Shown here: in pieces, positions 52,458 to 62,419 of the stretch | How positions within the stretch are numbered: the stretch's first letter is position 1 | How the letters are laid out: each line of letters begins with the position of its first letter | DNA from: JBDTDV01 sp039922875 | GTDB taxonomy: Bacteria > Actinomycetota > Actinomycetes > Actinomycetales > Microbacteriaceae | Assembly (NCBI GenBank): GCA_039922875.1 | Contig: JBDTDV010000024.1 | Location: 48,287-112,286 of the forward strand | Direction of reading: 5' to 3' | DNA length: 64,000 nt | Notes under the pieces: model-generated | What the model saw: only the letters and a program-made list of their open reading frames with translations | The model's database searches: none | What the model was told of the DNA's origin: nothing | Position numbers and translations under genes: made by a program

Positions 52458-52586
52458 TCACTCGATTGGACGGTCTGACCTGTCTGAATCAGGCAGGATC
52501 TCGATAATGTTACCGTCGCCGATGTCGACCCGGGTGCCGACCACTACGACCACAGTCGCTCCGGATCGCAACCGGACCATCCGCAT
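52458..52586 (-). CDS. Possible small protein of 42 residues
   Basis: A short frame of 42 codons lies between the DUF4192 stop (4 bp away) and the PP2C start. The predicted peptide is MRMVRLRSGATVVVVVGTRV and then an acidic stretch, IEILPDSDRSDRPIE. There is no Shine-Dalgarno, and the frame could be chance. It is listed because the composition is not low-complexity and the gap is otherwise empty. Confidence 0.25.
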   Translation of the reverse strand: MRMVRLRSGATVVVVVGTRVDIGDGNIIEILPDSDRSDRPIE

Positions 52587-52590
52587 CCGA

Positions 52591-53796
52591 TCAGCTGCCG
52601 GGGCGCGGTGACGGTTCCAGGAAGGCCCAATCGGGCAGCCGGCCGCACTCGAGCATCGACAGGAGCAGGTTGGCGAAGCTATAGCCAGGGTCGATCTCGC
52701 GTGCCATGGCCACCAAAAGCGCCGCCACCGAGCTGCGGCCAAGCGCCCAATTCAACCAGCCTGCCATGCACAGCGCAGCCGGCTGCTGACCCCGCGGTGC
52801 TCGCGCCGCCACGGCTTTGAGCAATTGGATGGCCCGCTCGACCCGTTGCGCATCGGGGCGCTCATTCCCGATTCCCAGCACCGTATCGATGATGGGAGTT
52901 GCCACGGCCGGCTGAGCGTCTGGCCTGGCAGCGGCGGCCTCGATGGCCAAGCGTTCCAGGACGCTGCCAAAACCGGCTGCCTGCCCCCAAGCGAATTGGA
53001 GCATCACCGTGTCGCGCAGCCCGTGATGCCCCAGCATCACCAACAGCGTGGCGACGTCCTCGGTCGGTGGCCGCTCCAGCGGCCAGTCGAGCGCAGCCAC
53101 CGCGAGGAGCAGTGCGCGGATCACAGCTCGTGCCAGATCGGAGCCCGCGCGTTTCGGCAATCGCCCGTCGCCGGCGTTGCGTTTGCCGTACTCGACTGGT
53201 TCGCATCCGGGTACCGGATCGGTCAACGCAGCGTGGCAGCGTTCTACCGCAGCCTGCACCTGGCTCCGCTCCCTCGCCGACGCGGAGGGGAGTTCGGCCC
53301 GCTCCACCGGAGTAATCAGTTTCTGCTGCAGGCCGGCTGGCAGCGTCGCCTGAATGGCGGAAGAGGCGATTTCCGCTAACGGGTGCGCGCCTGGGACGAT
53401 TGAATCGGGCAGATAAGAGCCCCAGCCATTCTGTGCCACGCACAGCGCACCCCGCACGAAGAACCCGGCCGATCGCGCCCGCGCGATGATCCGGTCTGCG
53501 AAACCGGACAGCGGTACTGGCCCTGATCCGGACTCGTCAAAGGTCTGGTTCGTGTAAATCACCGGGACGACCGCATCGACCCCAGGCAGCTTACAGAGCA
53601 TGCCGATCAGTGAGGTCGCGGCCCGCTTGAACACCAGTTCGGACTGTGACCCTGGCAGGTCAAATCGGAACGCACCATGGGTGCGGTTCCCATGGAAACC
53701 GACCAGGACCAAGCTTTCGTGGGGTTGGTGGCCGACCAGCAGCGGGACCAGGGCGAGGAAATCGGCCGCTGAATCGGCCTTGACGATATGTGGCAT
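52591..53796 (-). CDS. DUF4192-domain protein
   Basis: The 401-residue cytoplasmic protein matches the actinobacterial DUF4192 family. It begins 'IVKADSAADFLALVPLLVGHQPHESLVLVGF', here broken at the usual Gly, and has 'DAVVPVIYTNQTF' and 'NGWGSYLPDS' further on. The C-terminal half is helical and TPR-like ('AAALCMAGWLNWALGRSSVAALLVAMAREIDP' in two turns). Function unknown. It is on the same strand as the PP2C, FHA and ATPase genes. Confidence 0.82.
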   Translation of the reverse strand: MPHIVKADSAADFLALVPLLVGHQPHESLVLVGFHGNRTHGAFRFDLPGSQSELVFKRAATSLIGMLCKLPGVDAVVPVIYTNQTFDESGSGPVPLSGFADRIIARARSAGFFVRGALCVAQNGWGSYLPDSIVPGAHPLAEIASSAIQATLPAGLQQKLITPVERAELPSASARERSQVQAAVERCHAALTDPVPGCEPVEYGKRNAGDGRLPKRAGSDLARAVIRALLLAVAALDWPLERPPTEDVATLLVMLGHHGLRDTVMLQFAWGQAAGFGSVLERLAIEAAAARPDAQPAVATPIIDTVLGIGNERPDAQRVERAIQLLKAVAARAPRGQQPAALCMAGWLNWALGRSSVAALLVAMAREIDPGYSFANLLLSMLECGRLPDWAFLEPSPRPGS

Positions 53797-53892
53797 GCGC
53801 CTACTTTGGCGATTCGCACTGCCGCATACGACAAAGGCGCGAACTCTGGGAACAACGCGTCTGCGTGGCCGCCTGTCGACGACAAGAGCCCC

Positions 53893-56800
53893 TCAGCCCC
53901 GAACGAACCGGAGGGTGACCAGCTGGAACGGGCGCAAGGTCACGCCTATTGCCGCCGGATCTGCTGCCTCCGTCAGTGCCGAGGCTTCCGGCAGCTGGCG
54001 CTCCAACAAATCCGTCTGCTGGAGCGTCTGATACGCGAAATCGACGGTGACCCGGGCCCGCGCGCGCGAACCCAATGCCTCGTACAGTCGGACAACGAGG
54101 TCGCCTGAGCGGTCCTCGGCCAGCTTGACCGACTCGACCACCACGGCACGGTTGTCGATGGTGAGCAGCGCAGCGACCCCGTGCCCGCCCAAGACGGTGC
54201 GCAGCGGCAGGTTCAGCCGATACCCTTCGGCGATCGCGTCGCCGATTCCCGCGCCGGCCAAAAGCGAGACGGTGAACTGGTGCTCACCCCGATCCGCGCG
54301 CGGATCTGGGTACAGCGGTGCGCGAAGCAATGACACCCGTACGGTGGTTGCCGTTCCCGCGCCGAATCGGCTCCGAGCAATATCGTGCCCGTAGCTCGCG
54401 TCATTGGCGACCGCGACCCCGAAGCCCGGCTCGCCAACGTGCACCCAGCGGTGCGCTACGGTCTCGAAACGGGCCGCGTCCCAGGAGGTGTTGCGATGGG
54501 TTGGCCGGAAGACATGGCCGAATTGAATTTCGGATGCCGCCCGCTCGGCATGCACGTCCAGCGGGAAGGCCAGCTTGAGCAGTTTCTGACTCTCCTGCCA
54601 GTCAACCCGGGTCAGGATCTGGATCGCGCCAGATTCTTCGTCCATGCTCAGTTCCTGAAGCACGGTTGATCCCCCGAACGATCTGGCCACCGCGACCGCG
54701 TGAGCGTCGTCGGTGATGCCAACCCGATCAGCGTCGGTGAGCTCGATGGCATGGTGCCGGGAGAAATCCTCCAGATCCCAGGCGTCCCACTCGGTCGGGG
54801 TGTCTCGAAACAGCTGCAAAAGGTTCCCGGCAGCGCCCACCGGCACCACCTCCCGGTTCGAGGCCAGCTCACGCACGGACACCAAGAGGCCGCGCCGGTC
54901 GACGACCGCCCGCACCCTGCCGTTCTGCATGATGAATTGGCCATTTTCCTCAACCACGACCGACTGCGGCGCGCGGCCGGACCGTGCCGCACCGAGGCCC
55001 GGAATGCCCAGGCGCGGATACGGCCCCGAGTTGAAGGACACCGACAGCCTCCCGGACCCGGCCAGCCGACCGATGCTGTGCCCGATCAGCTTCTCGAGGC
55101 TGGCGGCAACCTTGGCGTAGTTGCGCTCGGCCTCCTGGTGTACCCAGGCGATCGAAGACCCTGGCAGAATGTCGTGGAATTGCTGGAGCAGCACGGTTTC
55201 CCACGCGGCGCGAAGTTGATCGTACGGATACGGTTCCCCGAGTCGGATGTTCGCGGTCGCCGCCCACAGTTCGGCCTCCCGCAGGAGATGTTCGCTGCGG
55301 CGATTGCCGCGCTTGGTGCGGGCCTGCGACGTGTAACAACCCCGGTGCCGCTGAAGATAAAGCTCGCCGGTCCAGACCGGCGGAGCAGGGTATTCGGCCT
55401 GCGCATCGCGAAAAAAGCTCTCGGCCGTGCCGAGCTCGACTCTGGGCGATCCCTCCAGATCGTGCGCGCGGTGCGCTGCGGCGAGCATCTCTCTGGTCGG
55501 GCCTCCCCCGCCGTCGCCCCAGCCGAACGGCGCGAGCGAAGTGTTCGCTGCCCCCTTCTCCGCGAACTGGGCCTGGGCCGTGGCGAGTTCCGCGGCCGAG
55601 AGCTCGCAGCCGTAACTGTCGACCGGCGGAAAGTGGGTGAAGATTCTGGTGCCGTCGATACCCTCCCACCAGAACGTGTGGTGCGGCATCCGGTCTGTGT
55701 CGTTCCAGGACAGCTTCTGGGTGAGCAGCCAGCGCATCCCGGCCGCCCGCGCGATTTGCGGCAGCGCGCCGGAGTAGCCGAACGAGTCGGGTAGCCAGAC
55801 GATCTCGGATTGAACCCCGAACTGTTCCCGGAAGAAGCGGGTGCCCGCCAGGAACTGCCTCACCAGGGCCTCTCCGCCGGGCATGTTGGTGTCGGCCTCG
55901 ACCCACATGCCGCCGACCGGAATGAACCGGCCGGCGGCGACCTGCTCCCGCACCCGGGCGAATAGTTCGGGATAGCCCTGCCGGAGCCAGTCGTACTGCT
56001 GCGCCGAGGATGCCGTGAACACGAAATCGGGGTCGTCGTCCATCAACGCGAGCACGTTCGAGAATGTCCTGGCCACCTTGCGCACCGTTTCGCGTACCGG
56101 CCACAACCACGCCGAATCGATGTGCGCATGACCCACGGCAACTATCCGGTGCGCGCTCGCATAGGCCGGCTGGGCAAGTGCCACCGCCAGCGCGGCGCGA
56201 CCGGCGGCGGCGCTGCCCCGGACGTCGGCCGGATCGAGCTGCTGCAGTGCCCGCTCCAGCGCGGCCAAGATTTCGGCGCGGCGCGGCAATGCCGGGCTGA
56301 GTTCATCGACCAGCCCGGTCAGGGTACGGATATCTTGCAGGAGTTCCCACACCGTCTCATCGAGCAGGCCGACCTCGAGTCGGTTCAGCCGATACAGCGG
56401 CGCCTCCCCCGCCGTCGTCGGGTCACCGAGCGCGGTCGGCTCGAAGCTGAAATCGCCGGAGGTATTCGGGTTGGCCGCGGCTTCCAGATAGAGGTCGATG
56501 CCCGACCCAGCCGGCCCGACCGGGATATATGGGTTCAGCGGTTCGATCGCCTTGAGCACTGAGCCGTCTGGCGCGTAGACCGTGGCCTCGGCTTGGAACC
56601 CCGGCAGGGCTTTGGTGAACCCGAGGTCGACGACGACCTCGGGGCGGGTTCCCTGGGCATCCCAGCCCGTTGGCACCGTTCCGGTGACGTGTAACCAGAG
56701 GGTGCTCCACGGTGGCCCCCAGCGCTGCCCGACGGTAAATGGCAGGTATTCCTGGTCGAGCGCGGTGGCGAAGGGAACCGGCTCCCCCGGTACCGGCCAC

Positions 56801-56904
56801 GCGGCCACGGTGAGCGGGGCACAGTGGCGGTAAAGCGCCGGCCGGATCCGCTCTCGCACGAAGCGCTCAACCTGCGCCTGGACGAGCCCGAAGTCATCGT
56901 GCAT
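53893..56904 (-). CDS. Alpha-mannosidase, GH38 family
   Basis: The 1003-residue glycoside hydrolase removes alpha-mannose residues. The metal-binding 'AVGHAHIDSAWLWPVRE' holds His and Asp ligands, and the nucleophile Asp is in 'IVWLPDSFGYSGALPQIA'. The long C-terminal beta region (residues about 600-1003) is intact. No signal peptide is seen, so it acts in the cytoplasm. GGGAGG precedes the ATG. No transporter is beside it. Confidence 0.92.
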   Translation of the reverse strand: MHDDFGLVQAQVERFVRERIRPALYRHCAPLTVAAWPVPGEPVPFATALDQEYLPFTVGQRWGPPWSTLWLHVTGTVPTGWDAQGTRPEVVVDLGFTKALPGFQAEATVYAPDGSVLKAIEPLNPYIPVGPAGSGIDLYLEAAANPNTSGDFSFEPTALGDPTTAGEAPLYRLNRLEVGLLDETVWELLQDIRTLTGLVDELSPALPRRAEILAALERALQQLDPADVRGSAAAGRAALAVALAQPAYASAHRIVAVGHAHIDSAWLWPVRETVRKVARTFSNVLALMDDDPDFVFTASSAQQYDWLRQGYPELFARVREQVAAGRFIPVGGMWVEADTNMPGGEALVRQFLAGTRFFREQFGVQSEIVWLPDSFGYSGALPQIARAAGMRWLLTQKLSWNDTDRMPHHTFWWEGIDGTRIFTHFPPVDSYGCELSAAELATAQAQFAEKGAANTSLAPFGWGDGGGGPTREMLAAAHRAHDLEGSPRVELGTAESFFRDAQAEYPAPPVWTGELYLQRHRGCYTSQARTKRGNRRSEHLLREAELWAATANIRLGEPYPYDQLRAAWETVLLQQFHDILPGSSIAWVHQEAERNYAKVAASLEKLIGHSIGRLAGSGRLSVSFNSGPYPRLGIPGLGAARSGRAPQSVVVEENGQFIMQNGRVRAVVDRRGLLVSVRELASNREVVPVGAAGNLLQLFRDTPTEWDAWDLEDFSRHHAIELTDADRVGITDDAHAVAVARSFGGSTVLQELSMDEESGAIQILTRVDWQESQKLLKLAFPLDVHAERAASEIQFGHVFRPTHRNTSWDAARFETVAHRWVHVGEPGFGVAVANDASYGHDIARSRFGAGTATTVRVSLLRAPLYPDPRADRGEHQFTVSLLAGAGIGDAIAEGYRLNLPLRTVLGGHGVAALLTIDNRAVVVESVKLAEDRSGDLVVRLYEALGSRARARVTVDFAYQTLQQTDLLERQLPEASALTEAADPAAIGVTLRPFQLVTLRFVRG

Positions 56905-56956
56905 GGCACCATCCTCCCCCCGACTCCTCGCGAGTCCACCCTCCCCCGACCTTTCG

Positions 56957-57013
56957 CGAGTCCGGGCTTTTTGTGGGTGCCGCGCGCGGACACCCGCAAA
57001 AAGCCCGGACTCG
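56957..57013. terminator. Long hairpin between aldo/keto reductase and mannosidase
   Basis: The 23-bp arms (56957-56979 and 56991-57013) match with one G-T wobble and enclose an 11-nt loop. The arms contain an internal A/T tract (CTTTTTG / CAAAAAG). It lies 25 bp after the aldo/keto reductase stop, so it is probably its terminator. Part of the arm sequence (CGCGAGTCC) is repeated at 56929-56937. Confidence 0.65.
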
Positions 57014-57037
57014 GCAGCGGGTAGACATCAAGCAGGG

Positions 57038-58003
57038 TCAGCGATCGAAGATTTCGGAGATCCGTGCGACATCTTCGGCCGCCGGATGCCACGCGGTGGC
57101 CGCATCCGCGTTCTGCCGGATCTGCTCCGGCCGGGTGGCGCCGGCGATGACGCTGGTCAACCCGGGTTGGGCGAGCAACCAGGCGAAGGTGGCCTCGAGC
57201 ATGCTCACGCCCCGCTCGTCACAGAAACGCTGGTACTCCTCGATGGCGTCCCACGGGGCGTTATCGGCGAGGTGCTTGCGGGTGCGCATGATTCGGCTGT
57301 CCGCCGGACCACCGGATCGGGAGAACTTGCCGGTGAACAGGCCGTTGTACAACGGGAAGAAGGGCAGAAAACCCAGCCCGAAGGCGTTCACCGCCGCAAG
57401 AACCTCCCGCTCGGCCGCACGCGCCAGCAAGCTGTACTCGTTCTGCGCGGAAACGAACCGTGGATGCCCGTGCAGCTGTGCCACGTACTCGGCCTGGGCG
57501 ATCTGCCAGCCGGCGAAGTTGGAGTGCCCGATATAGCGCACCTTGCCTTCGGTGATCAGGTCGTCGAGGGTGGCGATGGTCTCTTCAATCGGGGTCAGCG
57601 GATCCGGCTGATGCAGTTGGTAGAGGTCGATCCAGTCGGTCTGCAGCCGGCGCAGCGAGGCCTCAACGGCGAGGCGGATGTACCGACGAGAGCCGCGGGC
57701 TCCCCAGTCCGGCCCGTTAGTTCCTGCCATGTCCATGCCGAACTTGGTTGCGATCACCACGTCGCGGCGGCGGGCTCCGAGGGCATTGCCGATTAGGGTC
57801 TCGCTGAGCCCGCGCTCGGCGCCGTAGGTGTCTGACGTGTCGAAGAAGGTCACCCCGGCGTCGATCGCCGCATCGATGACGGCGTTCGTGCCAGCCTGGC
57901 TCTGGCTCGCCGTCCCTTCCCTGCCGAAGTTGTTGCAGCCCAGGCCTATCGTGGAGACGATCAGACCGGATGAGCCAAGGTTGCGGTATGCGATTTCTGC
58001 CAT
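57038..58003 (-). CDS. Aldo/keto reductase
   Basis: The 321-residue NADPH-dependent reductase of the YajO/Gpr-type family has 'FFDTSDTYGAERGLSETLIG' with the Asp and Tyr, the Lys in 'VIATKFGMD' and 'RYIGHSNFAGW' at the His/Asn position. The C-terminal NADP motif 'VIAGATRPEQIRQN' is present. The carbonyl substrate is unknown. ATG 58003 follows TACGCT by six bases. Confidence 0.9.
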   Translation of the reverse strand: MAEIAYRNLGSSGLIVSTIGLGCNNFGREGTASQSQAGTNAVIDAAIDAGVTFFDTSDTYGAERGLSETLIGNALGARRRDVVIATKFGMDMAGTNGPDWGARGSRRYIRLAVEASLRRLQTDWIDLYQLHQPDPLTPIEETIATLDDLITEGKVRYIGHSNFAGWQIAQAEYVAQLHGHPRFVSAQNEYSLLARAAEREVLAAVNAFGLGFLPFFPLYNGLFTGKFSRSGGPADSRIMRTRKHLADNAPWDAIEEYQRFCDERGVSMLEATFAWLLAQPGLTSVIAGATRPEQIRQNADAATAWHPAAEDVARISEIFDR

Positions 58004-58009
58004 TTCACC

Positions 58010-58015
58010 AGCGTA
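58010..58015 (-). promoter_or_regulatory. -10 box of the aldo/keto reductase gene (leaderless)
   Basis: TACGCT on the minus strand, six bases before the ATG at 58003. Confidence 0.45.
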
Positions 58016-58021
58016 ACCAGC

Positions 58022-58372
58022 TCAGCCCTGGCTCGGGCCGAGAGACGGGGCGTCCGGCGCCGTGGCGGCCGGCCGGTCTTCTTTGAGCTCCACGAAGAAT
58101 GTGTGCGTAGGCGTGTCCCCGATGTTCTCGCCCCGGTGCTCCTGCGCGGGAAGCCAACGCGCCACACCAGCTGGCACGTCGACGTCGATCTCGCTGTCTG
58201 CGCTGGAGAGCCGCCGCCTGAAACCGGTCAGGGTGATCATCACGCTATCCGGGTGCGTATGGGGCGTGGTCGCGTCACCTGGCTCGTCATCGTACTCCAG
58301 AACGCGCACCCGCTGATTCTCGAACGCCACACGATAATGAGCCGGGTTTGAGCGCACCGGGTCCGCATCCAT
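58022..58372 (-). CDS. Cupin-like small protein
   Basis: The 116-residue protein has 'RVLEYDDEPGDATTPHTHPDSV' (His-rich cupin motif 1, broken at the Pro) and 'THTFFVELK' near the C-terminus. It probably binds a metal or small acid. ATG follows TAACCT by six bases. Its 3' end is 18 bp from the aldo/keto reductase start, but the two have separate promoters. Confidence 0.72.
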   Translation of the reverse strand: MDADPVRSNPAHYRVAFENQRVRVLEYDDEPGDATTPHTHPDSVMITLTGFRRRLSSADSEIDVDVPAGVARWLPAQEHRGENIGDTPTHTFFVELKEDRPAATAPDAPSLGPSQG

Positions 58373-58378
58373 GCGTGT

Positions 58379-58384
58379 AGGTTA
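58379..58384 (-). promoter_or_regulatory. -10 box of the small cupin gene (leaderless)
   Basis: TAACCT on the minus strand, six bases before the ATG at 58372. Confidence 0.45.
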
Positions 58385-59149
58385 CCCTGATTCGGCTCGA
58401 CCGGCGATACAAAGTTCCAGCTCTCCTGGCGCCGACTCGGACAGGTCGAAGCCTGCACTGCCCGACCAGCTGATCAGTTCCGCAATGGTGCGGAAGCTTC
58501 GCCCGGCCTGGATCATGGCGCGAGCGAATTCGCCCTTGGCATGCTTGTTGAAGTGGTTGAGCGCGCGACGGCGGCCGTCCGGCCCCTCGCTCACCACGTG
58601 AACGTAGCGGGTGTGCCGCCGTGTCGGCAGCGGCCCCAAGGCAACATAGCCCTCCGAGCGCAGGTCGAGCAGCACTCCGGTCGCGTCGGCCAGTTGTGCC
58701 GTGACCGCCGCCGACCAGTGCCGCCGCAGGGCGAAGCCCGGCAGCCGGGAACTGGCCGAGAGTCGGTAGGCGGGGATTTCGTCCAGGGCAGCTACCGGGC
58801 CAAGCAGCGCCGAATGGATCACGACATGCCGGTGAGCGAACGACCGCTGCCGGGACGTGAGGCTTGCGGCATCCAATGCCTCATACAGCACCCCGGAGTA
58901 CCGGTCGATGGCCGGCAGGGTCGGTGAGGAGGAGATCTCGCGATTCCTGGTCACCTCGTCAGCTTGCCGCCGGCTGAGCTTCAAGGCCGCCATCGTCGCT
59001 GCCGGATCGCCGGCGAGAGTTTCGACCGCGGCCACGGCCTCGACGCGCAGCGGCAGGAGAGCCGGGTAGCGCAGCGAGTCGAGCTGCAGTGCGCGCCCGG
59101 ACCGGCCGCCGTGGCGTTTGGTCTCCGAAGGGGGAAGGAGGATCAGCAC
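58382..59149 (-). CDS. yaaA: YaaA/DUF328 family peroxide-stress protein
   Basis: The 255-residue YaaA-like protein begins 'LILLPPSETKRHGG' and has 'NHFNKHAKGEFARAMI' in its C-terminal half, both family signatures. E. coli YaaA limits free iron and protects DNA from peroxide. GTG start, directly after the TAG stop of the P-loop ATPase gene, so the two are probably translated together. Confidence 0.88.
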   Translation of the reverse strand: MLILLPPSETKRHGGRSGRALQLDSLRYPALLPLRVEAVAAVETLAGDPAATMAALKLSRRQADEVTRNREISSSPTLPAIDRYSGVLYEALDAASLTSRQRSFAHRHVVIHSALLGPVAALDEIPAYRLSASSRLPGFALRRHWSAAVTAQLADATGVLLDLRSEGYVALGPLPTRRHTRYVHVVSEGPDGRRRALNHFNKHAKGEFARAMIQAGRSFRTIAELISWSGSAGFDLSESAPGELELCIAGRAESG

Positions 59150-59722
59150 CTACGCGCCGATGAAGGCCAGCGCGATGTCGACGTTGGAACCCAGTGGCTC
59201 GACGGTGTCGATGGTCACCCTGGTCATTCCGGCGCTTGGCCCGGACCATGCGTCGTACTCTTCAAGGGACTGCTCTACCGCATGCCAGGTGGCAACCCGC
59301 GGCAAGTCGCGGGCCCGCTTTTCCAGTCGCTCTCGGTGCAGGTGGTCGTCGGAACACATGACTTCGATCATCCGAAGCGGCACGCCGGCTCGTGCCGCCA
59401 GGTCGCGCCAGAGCAGCCTGGCCGGTTCTACGGCGTTCACGGCGTCGACGATGACGCTGCCGCCGGCATTCAACACCCGCTCGGCCATCGTCTCAGCCAC
59501 CAGGTAAGCCGCCAGTCCGGTCGGCTGGTCATCATCGATGCCCGCCTTCAGGATCGACAGCTCGATGGGGTCCACGGAGATTACCGTGGCGTCAAGCCTC
59601 GCACCGATGATCTCGGCGAGAGTGGATTTGCCGGTACCGGGCAGCCCGACCATCGCGATCAGCATTGGCACCCGAACCTCACCGAAGTGACGTCCGATCG
59701 GACCTTGCGACGATTCGGCCAT
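59150..59722 (-). CDS. Small AAA-type/zeta-toxin-like P-loop ATPase
   Basis: The 190-residue P-loop protein has 'LIAMVGLPGTGKSTLAEIIGARL' (complete Walker A, broken at the Lys turn) and 'VIVDAVNAVEPARLLWRDLA'. It is of the predicted-kinase type (COG0645-like) that phosphorylates small molecules. It lies 6 bp upstream of yaaA's coding partner and right after atpC in the same direction. Confidence 0.82.
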   Translation of the reverse strand: MAESSQGPIGRHFGEVRVPMLIAMVGLPGTGKSTLAEIIGARLDATVISVDPIELSILKAGIDDDQPTGLAAYLVAETMAERVLNAGGSVIVDAVNAVEPARLLWRDLAARAGVPLRMIEVMCSDDHLHRERLEKRARDLPRVATWHAVEQSLEEYDAWSGPSAGMTRVTIDTVEPLGSNVDIALAFIGA

Positions 59723-59728
59723 GGTTGC

Positions 59729-59992
59729 CTAGACCAGTTCGGCCTTGCGGGCCACGATTGTGACCACGTTATTCGCCACCGAGAGGAACCCGTCATCGGC
59801 TGCGGCCTTAATCGAGCCGCCGTCGGACAGGCTGACCCGCACCTCGCCGGTGGCGAGGATCGCGAGCATCGGCTCGTGGCCGCTGAGGATGCCGATCTCG
59901 CCCTCGACGGTCTTGGCAACCACCATTGTCGCCTCGCCGGACCACACCTCGTGGTCTGCCGAAACAACGCTGACCTTCAGCGCGGTCGCCAT
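59729..59992 (-). CDS. atpC: F1F0-ATP synthase epsilon subunit
   Basis: The 87-residue epsilon subunit has the N-terminal beta sandwich ('ALKVSVVSADHEVWSGEA' and 'VEGEIGILSGHEPMLAIL'). It lacks the long C-terminal helical pair of E. coli epsilon, as in many Actinobacteria. ATG 59992 lies one base after the atpD stop; a longer frame to 60079 lies in atpD and was rejected. Confidence 0.94.
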   Translation of the reverse strand: MATALKVSVVSADHEVWSGEATMVVAKTVEGEIGILSGHEPMLAILATGEVRVSLSDGGSIKAAADDGFLSVANNVVTIVARKAELV

Positions 59993-59993
59993 G

Positions 59994-61487
<1,494 letters not shown>

Positions 61488-61517
61488 TTACTCTGCTTTT
61501 ACTGCGTGAATTCTGGG

Positions 61518-62417
61518 CTACTTGGACGAGGCCAGCGCGTCGGCCCCGCCGACGATCTCGGCGATCTGCTGGGTGATCTCGGTCTGGCGGGCGTTGTTGG
61601 CCAGCCTGGTGTAGGTGGTGATCAGCTTGTCGGCGTTGTCACTGGCCGACTTCATCGCCTTCTGCGTTGCCGCGTGTTTGGATGCCGCCGACTGCAGCAT
61701 CGCGTTGAAGATCCGGCTCTCGATGTAGACCGGAAGCAGTGCGTCGAGCACCTCGGCGGCGTCCGGCTCGAACTCGTACAACGGGAGCAGGTCGTCGGGG
61801 TCAGGTTCTTCGACGCCCTCGACAACTTCCAGGGGAAGCAACCGGACCACTTCTGGCACCTGGGTCATCATATTGACTAACCGGTTGTATACGATATGGA
61901 TTTCGTCGACCCCGCCGTCGTCGGCGTCGCGCAGGAACGCCTGCACCACGGCGTCGCCGATCTCTTGGGCCGTGTCGAAGGCCGGTGCATCGGTGCCGCC
62001 GGTCCAGACCCGCTCCGAGGCGCGCCTGCGGAACGCGAAGTAGGCGCTTGCCTTGCGTCCGACCAGGAAGTAGACGACATCCTTGCCCTGCCCGCGAAGC
62101 AGTTCGGCCAGTTGCTCCGCCTCCTTGAGCACATTCGAGTTGAAAGCACCGGCGAGCCCGCGATCCGAGGAGAAGATCACGATCGCAGCGCGTTCGATCT
62201 TCTCCGGCTCGGTGGTCAGGATGTGATCGATGTTCGAATACGTCGCAACCGCCGATACCGCGCGGGTGATCGCACGGGCATACGGGGTGGATGCCGCTAC
62301 CCGCGCCTGTGCTTTCTGGATGCGCGAGGCGGAGATCAGCTCCATCGCCCGGGTGATCTTCTTGGTCGTCTGGGCAGAGCGAATCTTCTGCCGATAGACC
62401 CGAAGTTGCGCTGCCAT
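61518..62417 (-). CDS. atpG: F1F0-ATP synthase gamma subunit
   Basis: The central rotor stalk, 299 residues. The N-terminal helix starts '[23 protein letters not shown]', and '[23 protein letters not shown]' lies in the middle. The C-terminal helix contains '[24 protein letters not shown]', all as in the family. It follows atpA by two bases. Confidence 0.96.
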   Translation of the reverse strand: MAAQLRVYRQKIRSAQTTKKITRAMELISASRIQKAQARVAASTPYARAITRAVSAVATYSNIDHILTTEPEKIERAAIVIFSSDRGLAGAFNSNVLKEAEQLAELLRGQGKDVVYFLVGRKASAYFAFRRRASERVWTGGTDAPAFDTAQEIGDAVVQAFLRDADDGGVDEIHIVYNRLVNMMTQVPEVVRLLPLEVVEGVEEPDPDDLLPLYEFEPDAAEVLDALLPVYIESRIFNAMLQSAASKHAATQKAMKSASDNADKLITTYTRLANNARQTEITQQIAEIVGGADALASSK

Positions 62418-62419
62418 GG

